This document shows, in pieces, positions 1 to 9,373 of a stretch of 64,000 bases of DNA. Source of the stretch: Danxiaibacter sp048498555 (GTDB lineage: Bacteria; Bacteroidota; Bacteroidia; Chitinophagales; Chitinophagaceae); assembly GCA_048498555.1 (NCBI GenBank), contig JBEHXT010000019.1:1-64000 (forward strand), read 5' to 3'. Both the position numbers and the translations under genes were made by a program. Position 1 is the first letter of the stretch. Every line of letters begins with the position of its first letter. The notes under the pieces are model-generated. The model was not told the DNA's origin. It saw nothing but the letters and a program-made list of their open reading frames with translations, and did no database searches.

Positions 1-1575
1 AAACGGCGCTACACTGGTAAATGCCAATACTTCATTAAATGTAAAAGCAGTTGCAAATGATAGCAGTTTTGTAACAAGCCTTGTAACAAACAATCAGTTC
101 AAAGATTCAGTAACGAATGTGGTGATCAATAATCCTGTAGTGAATAACAACATCACTAAGGTGATCAAAGACAGTACTACTGAATGGTTCACGAATAACA
201 CAACACTGAAAGATAGTATCATCAATACAATCACCAACAGCACTGTTGTTAATAATGATATCACTAAAACGGTTAGAGACAGCTCTTCTGCATGGTATAC
301 TAACAATATTGTATTGCAGGATAGCATCATCAATACAGTAAAAGCAAAAGCAGATTCATTAACCGGTGACAAGTTCATTACTGTTACAGGTGGAAACGGC
401 GCTACACTGGTAAATGCCAATACTTCATTAAATGTAAAAGCAGTTGCAAATGATAGCAGTTTTGTAACAAGCCTTGTAACAAACAATCAGTTTAAAGATT
501 CAGTAACAAACGTAGTGATCAACAATCCTGTAGTGAATAACAACATCACTAAGGTGATCAAAGACAGTACTACTGAATGGTTCACGAACAACACAACGCT
601 GAAGGATAGCATCATCAATACCATCACCAACAGCACCGTTGTTAACCAGGATATCACTAAAACTGTTAGAGATAGTTCTTCTGCATGGTATAACAATAAC
701 ACGATCCTTCAGGATAGCATATTCAATACAGTAAAAGCTAAAGCTGATTCATTAACCGGTGATAAGTTCATCACTGTTACAGGTGGCAACGGTGCCACAC
801 TGGTAAATGCCAATACATCACTAAATGTAAAAGCGCTGGCAAACGACAGCAGCTTTGTAAATAATCTTGTAACCAACAACCAGTTTAAAGATTCAGTAAC
901 GAATGTGGTGATCAACAATCCTGTAGTGAATAACAATATCACTAAGGTGATTAAAGACAGTACTACTGAATGGTTCACGAATAACACAACGCTGAAAGAT
1001 AGTATCATCAATACAATCACCAACAGCACTGTTGTTAATAATGATATCACTAAAACGGTTAGAGACAGCTCTTCTGCATGGTATACTAACAATATTGTAT
1101 TGCAGGATAGCATCATCAATACAGTAAAAGCAAAAGCAGATTCATTAACCGGTGATAAGTTCATCACTGTTACAGGCGGCTATGGCGCTACACTGGTAAA
1201 TGCCAATACATCACTAAATGTAAAAGCGCTGGCAAACGACAGCAGCTTTGTAAATAATCTTGTAACCAACAATCAGTTTAAAGATTCTGTAACCAATGTG
1301 GTGATCAATAATCCTGTAGTGAATAACAACATCACTAAGGTGATCAAAGACAGTACTACTGAATGGTTCACGAATAACACAACACTGAAAGATAGTATCA
1401 TCAATACAGTCAAAGCAAAAGCTGATACACTGACGGGCGACAAGTTCATCAAAATAACTGGCGGTAATGGAGCTACTTTGGTTAATGCCAACAGCTCATT
1501 AGATGTTAAAGCGCTGGCTGGTGACAGTTCCTTCATCACCAACTTAACAGTAAACAACCAGTTTAAGGATTCGGT
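1..1575 (+). repeat. In-frame tandem repeat, 393-bp period
   Basis: The same landmark (GTGATC followed by AA(T/C)AATCCTGTAGTGAATAAC) recurs at 122, 515, 908 and 1301, exactly 393 bp apart (131 codons). Units differ only at scattered, mostly synonymous positions. The fourth unit lacks an internal part, apparently by collapse between the two similar sub-elements ending in DSIINT. Near-identity between units suggests ongoing unequal recombination or gene conversion. Confidence 0.9.
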
Positions 1576-1963
1576 AGCTAAGTATTCCACTGACACAGCC
1601 ATGCTGGCAGGCACAGGGATAACCATCAATCGTTCAGCTGCGGGTAACACCATTTCAGCAAACGGCTCTATGAATATTACCATGCAAGCATCCAACTATA
1701 CAATTAGCTCAACAGATAATGTGATACTGGTAGATGCTAGTGCAGGTAATGTAACTGTATCTGTTCCTGCTGCATTGGCTGTAAAAGGCCGCACATACAC
1801 CATCAAGCGTGTAGATGCAGTTAATGCAAATACGGTAATCATAGATTTCGCCGGAAACCACATAGATAATGGGACAGATACGCAAATCAGTGTTGGTACC
1901 GGTGTAACGTACCAGATCATCAATTTCAGCAGTTCACAGTGGTACACCATTTCAAGATTCTAA
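2..1963 (+). CDS. Secreted tail-fibre-like repeat protein, C-terminal part (5' end outside window)
   Basis: The frame is open from the left edge, so the start lies outside. At least 653 residues are seen. Most of it is a tandem repeat of 131 residues, rich in Asn, Thr, Ser, Asp and Val (key words NNPVVNNNITKVI, LTGDKFI, NGATLVNA). The last unit is shorter by about 35 residues. After the repeats come a DTAMLAGTGITINRSAAGN stretch and a C-terminal module of about 90 residues with YTIKRVD and DTQISVG, ending WYTISRF. The same module ends the next protein, which shows the two are relatives. There are no catalytic motifs and no T9SS sorting domain. It is probably an elongated extracellular fibre. 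Function is unknown; the fibre idea rests on repeat structure and on the secreted neighbours with the same modules. Confidence 0.8.
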   Translation, partial: NGATLVNANTSLNVKAVANDSSFVTSLVTNNQFKDSVTNVVINNPVVNNNITKVIKDSTTEWFTNNTTLKDSIINTITNSTVVNNDITKTVRDSSSAWYTNNIVLQDSIINTVKAKADSLTGDKFITVTGGNGATLVNANTSLNVKAVANDSSFVTSLVTNNQFKDSVTNVVINNPVVNNNITKVIKDSTTEWFTNNTTLKDSIINTITNSTVVNQDITKTVRDSSSAWYNNNTILQDSIFNTVKAKADSLTGDKFITVTGGNGATLVNANTSLNVKALANDSSFVNNLVTNNQFKDSVTNVVINNPVVNNNITKVIKDSTTEWFTNNTTLKDSIINTITNSTVVNNDITKTVRDSSSAWYTNNIVLQDSIINTVKAKADSLTGDKFITVTGGYGATLVNANTSLNVKALANDSSFVNNLVTNNQFKDSVTNVVINNPVVNNNITKVIKDSTTEWFTNNTTLKDSIINTVKAKADTLTGDKFIKITGGNGATLVNANSSLDVKALAGDSSFITNLTVNNQFKDSVAKYSTDTAMLAGTGITINRSAAGNTISANGSMNITMQASNYTISSTDNVILVDASAGNVTVSVPAALAVKGRTYTIKRVDAVNANTVIIDFAGNHIDNGTDTQISVGTGVTYQIINFSSSQWYTISRF

Positions 1964-2007
1964 CCGCAACAATATATGCACAGGTAATTGTGCGCCTAAA
2001 AAAAGTT

Positions 2008-5000
2008 ATGAGTATGAAAGCATATTATAAATTAATGCTGGTGGTATTGGCAATGTGCAGCAACAAAATTTTTGCACAGGTGGGGATGACAACCAATAAC
2101 CCGCACAAGTCAGCGGCGCTTGATCTGAAGGCCACCAAAGACCAGGGTATTTTGATACCGAACGTCAACCTTGTTTCTACAACAGATGTGTCTGCCATTG
2201 CTGGCGGAGTACCCGCACAAAGCCTTTTGGTATATAACACCAATTCAGGTATTACAGGAACAGGAGCATCAGGTACAGGGTACTATTATTGGGATACCAA
2301 TATTTGGAAAAAGCTGTCTACCGCTACTGATATCACTACAGGAACAGCGTCTGTAACCAGTCCTAATGCAACAATCAATGTAAGCGGAACAAACACTGTA
2401 TTTGGTGCAACAACTGTAGACATTAAACCAGGTAGCAACAATACGGTAATGACCACAAACGGTTCCGGAGGTGTAGTATGGGCGCCCTTTACAGCACTGG
2501 GTGATAACTTAGGGAACCATACAGCTACACAGCGCTTGAATATGAGCAACTTTAGTGTGTTCGGAGCGGATACCCTGATCGCGAAAAATGCACAATTAAG
2601 CAATCTGCAGCCGGGAGCTGCAACAGATAGTATACTAACTATAAACCCTGTTACAGGTGACGTACGTAAAATAGCGCCATCATCTGTAGCTTCATCAGTT
2701 GCATGGGGGCTTACTGGTAATACAGGCACCAATCCTGCTACCAATTATCTTGGAACAATAGATGCAAAGGATATGGTGGTACGCACCAACAACGCAGAAA
2801 GAATGCGGCTTACATCTGCTGGGTCGGTTGGCATTGGAACAGCTACTCCAAAAAGTAAGTTAAGTGTTTCTGGTGGAGCGATTTCGCAAGACGACTTTAC
2901 TGATGGCGATAAATTCTTGCTCTTGGGTAATACCAATGCTGCTAAAATTACGCATAATCTAGGCTGGATCTTTGGCAATTACGCTGGAGCCAACGTAGAC
3001 GCGGCAGGCAATCCTGTTTCTACCTCTTCAGGCGTGTTTACATGGAATGTTTCGCAAACAGGTGCATGGGCTGAAATAATGAGATTAACCAATACCGGAA
3101 GCCTGGGTGTCGGCACTAACGCGCCTACCGCTAAACTGGATATTGCTGGTAATGCAAGAATAAGAGCACTGCCAGTGGGTATTTTAACAGATAGTGTTGT
3201 TACAGCTGATATTAATGGCAACCTGCGCAAAATTGCGATGAGTAGCATGGGTGACAATTTGGGTAATCATCGCGCCACCACCACATTGCACATGGCCAAC
3301 AACAATATTGACAGTATCTACAACGCTTATATTCAGTATGCTCTTGTTATACGGGACCGCAATGCAGGATATACCAAAGATTTCATCCTATATAAAAACA
3401 ACGGAACATTTGGAATCTATAATAACACCAACAGCCGTAACGAATTATCTATAGATTCAGCTACTGGTAAAACAACACTTACGTCTGCTGCAATTAGCAA
3501 AGGCACCGATGGTTCTGTGCCAGGGGCAGGTTCAATCGCTACCTCAGCAGATGTTAGCGGTAACATTATCTGGAAACCGGCTAGCTCGCTTGGATCTGCA
3601 TCTGTTAGCAGCCCTAATGCTACAATTAATATTAGTGGAACGAATACAGTTTTAGGTGCAACAACGGTTGATATTAAACCCGGTGCCAACAATACCGTTA
3701 TGACTACAAATGGCTCCGGCGTTGTGACCTGGGTGCCAGGTAATACGATGGATACGGCGATGATCGCGGGTTCCAATATCAACATCGTTCGCAATGCGGG
3801 TGGTAATACCATATCTGCAACAGATACAGCAATGGTAGCGGGAGCAGGCATAGGCATCATCCGCAATGCATCAGGCAATACTATATCTGTAACTGGTGGT
3901 ACTAATTCTGTAACCAGCCCTAATGCTACAGTAAATGTAACAGGCACTAACACTGTCTTAGGAGCAACAACAATAGACATTAAACCCGGTGGCAATAACA
4001 CGGTAATGACAACAAACGGATCTGGTGTAGTAACGTGGGTGCCGAATAATACATTAGATACGGCCATGATAGCAGGTAGCAATATCAGCATTGTACGCAA
4101 TGCAGGTGGTAATACAATATCTGCAACAGATACAGCAATGGTAGCAGGAGCAGGTATAGGCATCATCCGCAATGCATCAGGCAATACTATATCTGTAACT
4201 GGTGGTACTAACTCAGTAACCAGCCCTAATGCTACAGTGAGCGTAACAGGTACTAACACTGTGCTAGGAGCAACTACTATAGACATTAAACCGGGTGGTA
4301 ACAATACAGTAATGACTACTGACGGCACCGGTAGTATAATATGGAAAGCCCCGTCAGCTATTGGCGGTACAGCTTCTGTAACCAGCCCCAACGCCACAGT
4401 CAATGTAACAGGCACTAACACAGTATTAGGTGCAACAACAATAGACATTAAGCCCGGTGGCAACAACACAATAATGACAACAAACGGATCTGGTGTAGTA
4501 ACGTGGGTACCAAGCAACACAATAGATACAGCAATGATCGCAGGTAGTAATATCAGCATTGTTCGCAATGCGGGTGGCAATACCATATCTGCAACAGACA
4601 CGGCAATGATCGCAGGCACAGGCATAGGTATCACACGTTCTGCATCAGGCAATACGATAGCTGTAACAGGCGGTAATAGCTCTGTAACCAGCCCTAATGC
4701 AACGATCAATGTTAGTGGAACAAACACCGTATTAGGCGCAACAACCATCGATATCAAGGCGGGTGGCAACAACACTGTGATGACTACTAATGCTTCGGGA
4801 AGTGTAACATGGGCCCCTGTTTCTTCGCTGGGCGACAACCTGGGCAACCATACAGCCACACAGCGCCTGAACATGAACAACTTCAGCGTGTATGGTGCGG
4901 ATACACTGATTGCCAATAAAGCACGTTTAACTGCACTAACAGCAGGGGCGGCAACAGATAGTGTACTTACGGTAAATACTGTAACCGGTGATGTGCGTAG

Positions 5001-5319
5001 AGTGAGCGCCGCATCTTTTGGTGATAACCTCGGTAATCACCGCGCCACTACTACGCTGCACATGGCTAATAATACTATTGACAGTATCTATGCTGCTAAC
5101 GTATACTACCAGGCAAATATTTATGATAGAATGGCTGCCAATACTTACTATATGAGCTTGTATAAAAATAACGGCACTTTTGGCGTGTGGAATAGTAAAA
5201 GAAGCACGAATGAAATTTCTATTGATGAAACATCAGGTAAAACAACACTTACCTCGTGCAATTACCAAAGGCACAGATGGCTCTGTTCCAGCGGCAGGTT
5301 CTATCGCAACCTCTGCTGA
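2008..5319 (+). CDS. Secreted tail-fibre-like modular protein, N-terminal part of a frameshifted gene
   Basis: The start is set at ATG 2008 (ATG 2014 is equally possible) because a signal peptide follows (YYKLMLVVLAMCSNKIFA). The upstream extension only overlaps the previous gene. The mature part begins QVGMTTNNPHKSAALDLKAT, an opening seen in many secreted Bacteroidota fibre-like proteins. It continues with alternating modules: SVTSPNAT(V/I)N copies near 2352, 3604, 3910, 4216, 4378 and 4684, DNLGNHTATQRLNM and DNLGNHRATTTLHM modules, and a GSVGIGTATPKSKL segment. The frame ends at 5319 with 17 residues unlike any module. The homologous continuation resumes in another frame, so the native product probably runs to 6499 (about 1500 residues). 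Role: extracellular fibre or adhesin by inference; no enzyme motif is seen. Confidence 0.75.
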   Translation: MSMKAYYKLMLVVLAMCSNKIFAQVGMTTNNPHKSAALDLKATKDQGILIPNVNLVSTTDVSAIAGGVPAQSLLVYNTNSGITGTGASGTGYYYWDTNIWKKLSTATDITTGTASVTSPNATINVSGTNTVFGATTVDIKPGSNNTVMTTNGSGGVVWAPFTALGDNLGNHTATQRLNMSNFSVFGADTLIAKNAQLSNLQPGAATDSILTINPVTGDVRKIAPSSVASSVAWGLTGNTGTNPATNYLGTIDAKDMVVRTNNAERMRLTSAGSVGIGTATPKSKLSVSGGAISQDDFTDGDKFLLLGNTNAAKITHNLGWIFGNYAGANVDAAGNPVSTSSGVFTWNVSQTGAWAEIMRLTNTGSLGVGTNAPTAKLDIAGNARIRALPVGILTDSVVTADINGNLRKIAMSSMGDNLGNHRATTTLHMANNNIDSIYNAYIQYALVIRDRNAGYTKDFILYKNNGTFGIYNNTNSRNELSIDSATGKTTLTSAAISKGTDGSVPGAGSIATSADVSGNIIWKPASSLGSASVSSPNATINISGTNTVLGATTVDIKPGANNTVMTTNGSGVVTWVPGNTMDTAMIAGSNINIVRNAGGNTISATDTAMVAGAGIGIIRNASGNTISVTGGTNSVTSPNATVNVTGTNTVLGATTIDIKPGGNNTVMTTNGSGVVTWVPNNTLDTAMIAGSNISIVRNAGGNTISATDTAMVAGAGIGIIRNASGNTISVTGGTNSVTSPNATVSVTGTNTVLGATTIDIKPGGNNTVMTTDGTGSIIWKAPSAIGGTASVTSPNATVNVTGTNTVLGATTIDIKPGGNNTIMTTNGSGVVTWVPSNTIDTAMIAGSNISIVRNAGGNTISATDTAMIAGTGIGITRSASGNTIAVTGGNSSVTSPNATINVSGTNTVLGATTIDIKAGGNNTVMTTNASGSVTWAPVSSLGDNLGNHTATQRLNMNNFSVYGADTLIANKARLTALTAGAATDSVLTVNTVTGDVRRVSAASFGDNLGNHRATTTLHMANNTIDSIYAANVYYQANIYDRMAANTYYMSLYKNNGTFGVWNSKRSTNEISIDETSGKTTLTSCNYQRHRWLCSSGRFYRNLC

Positions 5320-5978
5320 TGCAAGCGGCAACATTGTTTGGAAATCTGTAGGTTCTCTTGGAAGTGCTTCTGTGACCAGCCCCAACGCCACAGTCAATGT
5401 AACAGGCACTAACACAGTATTAGGCGCAACTACAATAGACATTAAGCCCGGTGGCAACAACACCATAATGACAACAAACGGATCTGGTGTAGTAACGTGG
5501 GTGCCAACCAATACAATAGATACGGCAATGATCGCAGGTAGCAATATCAGCATTGTTCGCAATGCGGGTGGCAATACAATATCTGCAACAGATACTGCAA
5601 TGATCGCAGGCACAGGTATAGGTATCACACGTTCTGCATCAGGCAATACGATAGCTGTAACAGGCGGTAATAGCTCTGTAACCAGCCCTAATGCAACGAT
5701 CAATGTTAGTGGAACAAACACCGTATTAGGCGCAACAACCATCGATATCAAGGCGGGTGGCAACAACACTGTGATGACTACTAATGCTTCGGGAAGTGTA
5801 ACATGGGCCCCTGTTTCTTCGCTGGGCGACAACCTGGGCAACCATACAGCCACACAGCGCCTGAACATGAACAACTTCAGCGTGTATGGCGCTGATACTT
5901 TAATTGCCAATAAAGCACGTTTAACTGCTTTAACAGCTGGTGCCGCAACAGATAGCATCCTTACGGTGAATACCGCAA
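4378..5978 (+). repeat. Segmental duplication inside the fibre gene (offset 994 bp)
   Basis: About 550-600 bp beginning at 4378 is repeated almost unchanged beginning at 5372. The two copies cover two SVTSPNA modules and one DNLGNHTATQRLNM module. Beyond about 4935/5929 they diverge faster. The observed offset is 994; adding the 2 nt missing near 5256 gives 996, a whole number of codons, so the duplication was originally in frame. Confidence 0.8.
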
Positions 5979-6499
5979 CCGGAGACGTACGTAGAATAAG
6001 TATTGCTTCAGTGGGTGATAACTTAGGTAACCACACTGCTACACAGCGATTGAACATGAGCAGCAAAAGCATTTATGGCGCGGATACGTTAATTGCAAGA
6101 AATGCACAATTAAGCAACCTGCAATCCGGTTCCGTAGCTGACAGCATTGTCACAGTAAATCCCGCTACGGGCGATATACGTAAAGTATCGGCTTCAGCGA
6201 TGGTAGGTACAGTAAATATAAAAAGGGTTACCGCCAACTACACGTTAACAACAACAGACAATATTTTAATTGTAAATGCACCTGCCAGTAGCACTATCAC
6301 TATTACGGTGCCCACTACACCTGCAGGAAGGACATATACCATTAAGCGGGTAGATGATAACGTGGCCACGGTAAACATTGTATTTAGTGGAGGTGCAGTG
6401 GTTGATGAAACAGATACGCAAATATCGGTCGGCAACAGGGTGTCTTACCAGATTGCCGAAGAAGACGCCACCCATTGGCACACCATTTCAAGATTCTAA
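5180..6499 (+). CDS. Tail-fibre-like modular protein, C-terminal part of the frameshifted gene
   Basis: This frame carries the continuation of the preceding gene. Module homology starts at about 5257 (ITKGTDGSVPAAGSIATSAD) and runs through two SVTSPNA modules, three DNLGNH modules and the terminal YTIKRVD / DTQISVG / WHTISRF domain shared with the protein ending at 1963. The first 27 residues (from TTG 5180 or ATG 5210) are out-of-frame sequence. Without the upstream part there is no signal peptide, so separate expression would give a cytoplasmic fragment. Compared with the homologous site at 3481-3495, the segment at 5251-5263 is 2 nt shorter, which explains the shift. It may be a true mutation or a sequence error. 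Confidence 0.65.
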   Translation: MACGIVKEARMKFLLMKHQVKQHLPRAITKGTDGSVPAAGSIATSADASGNIVWKSVGSLGSASVTSPNATVNVTGTNTVLGATTIDIKPGGNNTIMTTNGSGVVTWVPTNTIDTAMIAGSNISIVRNAGGNTISATDTAMIAGTGIGITRSASGNTIAVTGGNSSVTSPNATINVSGTNTVLGATTIDIKAGGNNTVMTTNASGSVTWAPVSSLGDNLGNHTATQRLNMNNFSVYGADTLIANKARLTALTAGAATDSILTVNTATGDVRRISIASVGDNLGNHTATQRLNMSSKSIYGADTLIARNAQLSNLQSGSVADSIVTVNPATGDIRKVSASAMVGTVNIKRVTANYTLTTTDNILIVNAPASSTITITVPTTPAGRTYTIKRVDDNVATVNIVFSGGAVVDETDTQISVGNRVSYQIAEEDATHWHTISRF

Positions 6500-6511
6500 T
6501 CCGTTTTTAAA

Positions 6512-6555
6512 AAGAAGCGATCACAAAGCACAAAAAATTTCAGTGATCGCTTCTT
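6512..6555 (+). terminator. Strong hairpin after the fibre gene
   Basis: A perfect 13-bp stem (6512-6524 with 6543-6555, AAGAAGCGATCAC) encloses an 18-nt loop. It starts 12 bp after the stop at 6499 and ends 17 bp before the next start at 6573. There is no long T-tract. It likely ends the upstream transcript or protects its 3' end. Confidence 0.6.
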
Positions 6556-6572
6556 AAAATAAGAAAGTACTA

Positions 6573-7805
6573 ATGAAAACTATACAAATAGCACTGGTAA
6601 TATTATGCCTAAGTGTAGGCAAAACATTTGCCCAGGTAGGCATGACAAACAACGCGCCTGATAAATCAGCCGCACTGGATTTAAAAGCAACCAACAATAA
6701 AGGCGTTCTTATACCCAATGTAAGCCTTACCACTACAGCTACCGTTTCCGGAATCGCGGGCGGTGCACCAGCTACAAGCCTTTTGGTGTACAATACAAAC
6801 ACTGGTATTACCGGTACCGGCGCGGCAGGGGCGGGCTATTATTACTGGGATGGAACGGCATCTCTCTGGAAAAAAATGATCACAGCCAATGATGTAACCG
6901 GCGATAACCTCGGTAACCATCGTGCGACTACTACATTGCACATGGCTAATAACATTATTGATAGTATCAGCACTGCCAATATATACAACCAGGCAAGCAT
7001 TCACGACAGGACTGCCGCCAATACCAACGCCGTTAACCTTTACAAGAGCAACGGAACATTTGGTATATCGACTACTACAAATGGCGATGCAATTAATATA
7101 ACCGAATCAAATAACAACGTGGGTATTGGAACCAACGCACCCTCTAATAAATTGACAGTAAGCGCAAGTGCCGACCCACTGAAGCTTACGGGCCTTACAG
7201 CAAGCAGTAACAGCGCCGACAATACGTTATTAATAGGCAGCGATGGCGTGGTTAGAGCAGGTGCGCCAATTCCCAATATAGTACCTTCAGATGTGGGTAC
7301 TGTTATTGCAGTGAATGGCCAGTTAGTTGTAGCACAGGAGATGACGTTACTCATGACTGCTGATTATGATTTTGCTGCCGGAGCTGCAATTGCAATCGGT
7401 AATCTTACTAATAAGGTAGTTGATAATCAAAACAGGTACAATGGTACTGCAACCACAAACACCTTTACGGTGGGCGTAACCGGAAGCTACCAGATTATGA
7501 TGAATATGTGCTTGTCCATACCATCCGGTGTTAACCAGTTTCCGGCAATTGGCGTTTGGTGCGATACCGACAACGGATGGGTGGCAAAAGTATCTAACCA
7601 GTATTATGCGAATGTACTAACAAACCCGGGAAGCAGGTATATCCAAATACTTACTTTAATAACCGCTATTAATATGACAGCTGGAAAAACTTATTCTTTT
7701 AGAGCAGGCTCCCCGGCAAGTTATCCCGGAACTGTTGTTGCTTTTAGCCCGGGATCAACAGGTGCCGGAGCCGTAAGTTACGCTTCCCTTAGAAGGCTGA
7801 AATAA
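6573..7805 (+). CDS. Secreted tail-fibre-like protein with C1q/TNF-like C-terminal domain
   Basis: 410 residues with a signal peptide (MKTIQIALVILCLSVGKTFA). Its mature N-terminus, QVGMTNNAPDKSAALDLKAT, matches the protein starting at 2008. It then has YYYWDG, one DNLGNHRATTTLHM module, a VGIGTNAPSNKLTVS segment typical of fibre/endosialidase-like proteins, and a C-terminal domain of about 165 residues (from nt 7330). That domain has the feel of a C1q/TNF jelly roll: alternating hydrophobic strands, DYDFAAGAAIAIGNLTN, a FTVGVTGSYQI strand, and a final AVSYASLRRLK. The neighbours end in a different tip module, so this is the same shaft family with another tip. The C1q assignment is by pattern only. 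It is likely exported and surface-exposed; the ligand is unknown. Confidence 0.75.
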   Translation: MKTIQIALVILCLSVGKTFAQVGMTNNAPDKSAALDLKATNNKGVLIPNVSLTTTATVSGIAGGAPATSLLVYNTNTGITGTGAAGAGYYYWDGTASLWKKMITANDVTGDNLGNHRATTTLHMANNIIDSISTANIYNQASIHDRTAANTNAVNLYKSNGTFGISTTTNGDAINITESNNNVGIGTNAPSNKLTVSASADPLKLTGLTASSNSADNTLLIGSDGVVRAGAPIPNIVPSDVGTVIAVNGQLVVAQEMTLLMTADYDFAAGAAIAIGNLTNKVVDNQNRYNGTATTNTFTVGVTGSYQIMMNMCLSIPSGVNQFPAIGVWCDTDNGWVAKVSNQYYANVLTNPGSRYIQILTLITAINMTAGKTYSFRAGSPASYPGTVVAFSPGSTGAGAVSYASLRRLK

Positions 7806-7910
7806 ATAACAAAGTCAGGCACGTAGAACTACAATTGCATGGTGGTAAGGGTTTACAGATGATTTTCCACGAGTTTGAACACACTGGTCTCTGGAATAAA
7901 TTATTATAAA

Positions 7911-9137
7911 ATGAAAATTTATAAACTATACAAAACCGGAATATTATTGGCTGGCATTTGTTTATATAAAACAGCTTCGGCACAATTATATATTTCCAAT
8001 GTAGCGTTCGCCACAGAACAAAACAGCCTTGTATTTGTAAATGGCGATGTTACTTATGCAGGAACTGCCCAACAAACGGTAGGCCATCAGGGTTTACTTG
8101 AACTGAAAGGCAACTGGAACAATATAGCATCCGCCGACAAAAAAGTATTTACAGATGCGAGCAGCGGTACGGTATTAATGAGTGGCGCATTACAAACCTT
8201 TACTGGTGCCAATACCCGTTTCCCCAATCTTACCATTGCCGGAACAAACAAAAAGCAACAATTCACCACTATAGAAATTCGTGATACCCTTGATTTAACG
8301 GACCGGGAACTAGATGTAAATGGCAACACTGCTACTGTTTTGTCTAATGATGTAAATGCTGTAAAGTACGATGGAGAAGGTTATGTAAATACGAGCACAG
8401 TAAATACGGGCTGGTTGGTGAGGAATATGAATAGCGGAGCTGATTATGTGCTGCCGCTTGGTAATATGAATGGATCGACGTTTAGATACAGGCCGCTTGT
8501 GCTAAAAGCGGAACAAGCAGGAAATGTGTATGGGCAATTTCAGCATTACAATCCCGCCAGGGATGGTTACCCCGCTTCAGTTAAAGCCAATAATATCAGC
8601 AAGGTGAATGATTACTGGTACCACGGCATTAAAACGGATGCAACCGAAGGAAACAGCGTAAATATTCAATTGCCTTATAGTTCGGTTACAGACGGGCAAT
8701 TTAGCACAATGGTAAAATGGGACGATGTGAAACATGACTGGGAAAAGCTTGAATCTGCGGGCCCAAGACTTAGCAATCTGTACAATACAGATGACTATAT
8801 TTTTAACACAATGAGCCCTGTTGCTATTAATAAGAATTCAGTAACACCGGTACACCTGGGCAATGAAGATGAAAATACCTTCTTTATACCGAACGTTATT
8901 ACACCTAATGGAGATGGCCGTAACGACAGGTTCGTAATCAATCCACCGGATCCATCTTCGGTTATGGAGATCGTTATATTCAACAGGTGGAACAATGTGG
9001 TGTATCAGAACAAAAGATATGATAACAGCTGGGAAGGAAAAGGCTTAGACGGAGGTACCTATTTCTATGTTGTGAAGATCACTACGCACGATGCAAAAAC
9101 CACTGAATACAAAGGCTATGTTATGCTTATGCGATAA
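7911..9137 (+). CDS. T9SS-sorted surface protein with gliding-motility-type C-terminal domain
   Basis: 408 residues. The start is placed at ATG 7911 because a signal peptide follows (MKIYKLYKTGILLAGICLYKTASA). A TTG 36 bp upstream would add a non-signal leader. The body (about residues 25-320) has no recognised enzyme motif; it includes VFVNGDVTYAG and a short beta-rich segment. The last 83 residues form a CHU_C/gliding-motility C-terminal domain: FFIPNVITPNGDGRNDRF, IFNRWNNVVYQN, WEGKGLDGGTYFYVV, YKGYVMLMR. In Bacteroidota this type of domain directs export through T9SS, often with PorP/SprF partners. It sits at the end of the same-strand run of fibre-like genes, so the cluster may build one surface structure; that link is inference. 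Confidence 0.85.
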   Translation: MKIYKLYKTGILLAGICLYKTASAQLYISNVAFATEQNSLVFVNGDVTYAGTAQQTVGHQGLLELKGNWNNIASADKKVFTDASSGTVLMSGALQTFTGANTRFPNLTIAGTNKKQQFTTIEIRDTLDLTDRELDVNGNTATVLSNDVNAVKYDGEGYVNTSTVNTGWLVRNMNSGADYVLPLGNMNGSTFRYRPLVLKAEQAGNVYGQFQHYNPARDGYPASVKANNISKVNDYWYHGIKTDATEGNSVNIQLPYSSVTDGQFSTMVKWDDVKHDWEKLESAGPRLSNLYNTDDYIFNTMSPVAINKNSVTPVHLGNEDENTFFIPNVITPNGDGRNDRFVINPPDPSSVMEIVIFNRWNNVVYQNKRYDNSWEGKGLDGGTYFYVVKITTHDAKTTEYKGYVMLMR

Positions 9138-9373
9138 GTTTTCAAAAGCGCTTATGTATAAAGAGTAACTAAGGTTGCTGACCTATGATAAAACAATAAA
9201 AGGAACGGCCGACGATAGTATTCAACGCACGAGGTAACCCTTCAATTACTTGTTATTAATCATCAGGCAAAATGTTGCAGCAGTGCATTTCCAGTCGCAA
9301 CCGCATGCAATTAAAGTAAGCTGGCCTGCCATTAAATCCGATAAGTACAAATGATCCAATATATGTTAATCCT

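Noticed and set aside
1..1575. CRISPR-like array
   Set aside because: The units are 393 bp, in frame and coding; no short repeat/unique spacer alternation exists here or in the Calx-beta block.
3417..4916. Long minus-strand open frame (about 499 codons) over the fibre gene, and similar ones at 5233-6072 and 709-1167
   Set aside because: They are antisense shadows of repetitive, codon-restricted genes; they repeat wherever the plus-strand module repeats and have no start context or domain.
5180..5320. Programmed ribosomal frameshift in the fibre gene
   Set aside because: No slippery heptamer or stimulatory structure is visible, and the homologous module elsewhere in the gene has 2 more bases, so an indel is the simpler explanation.
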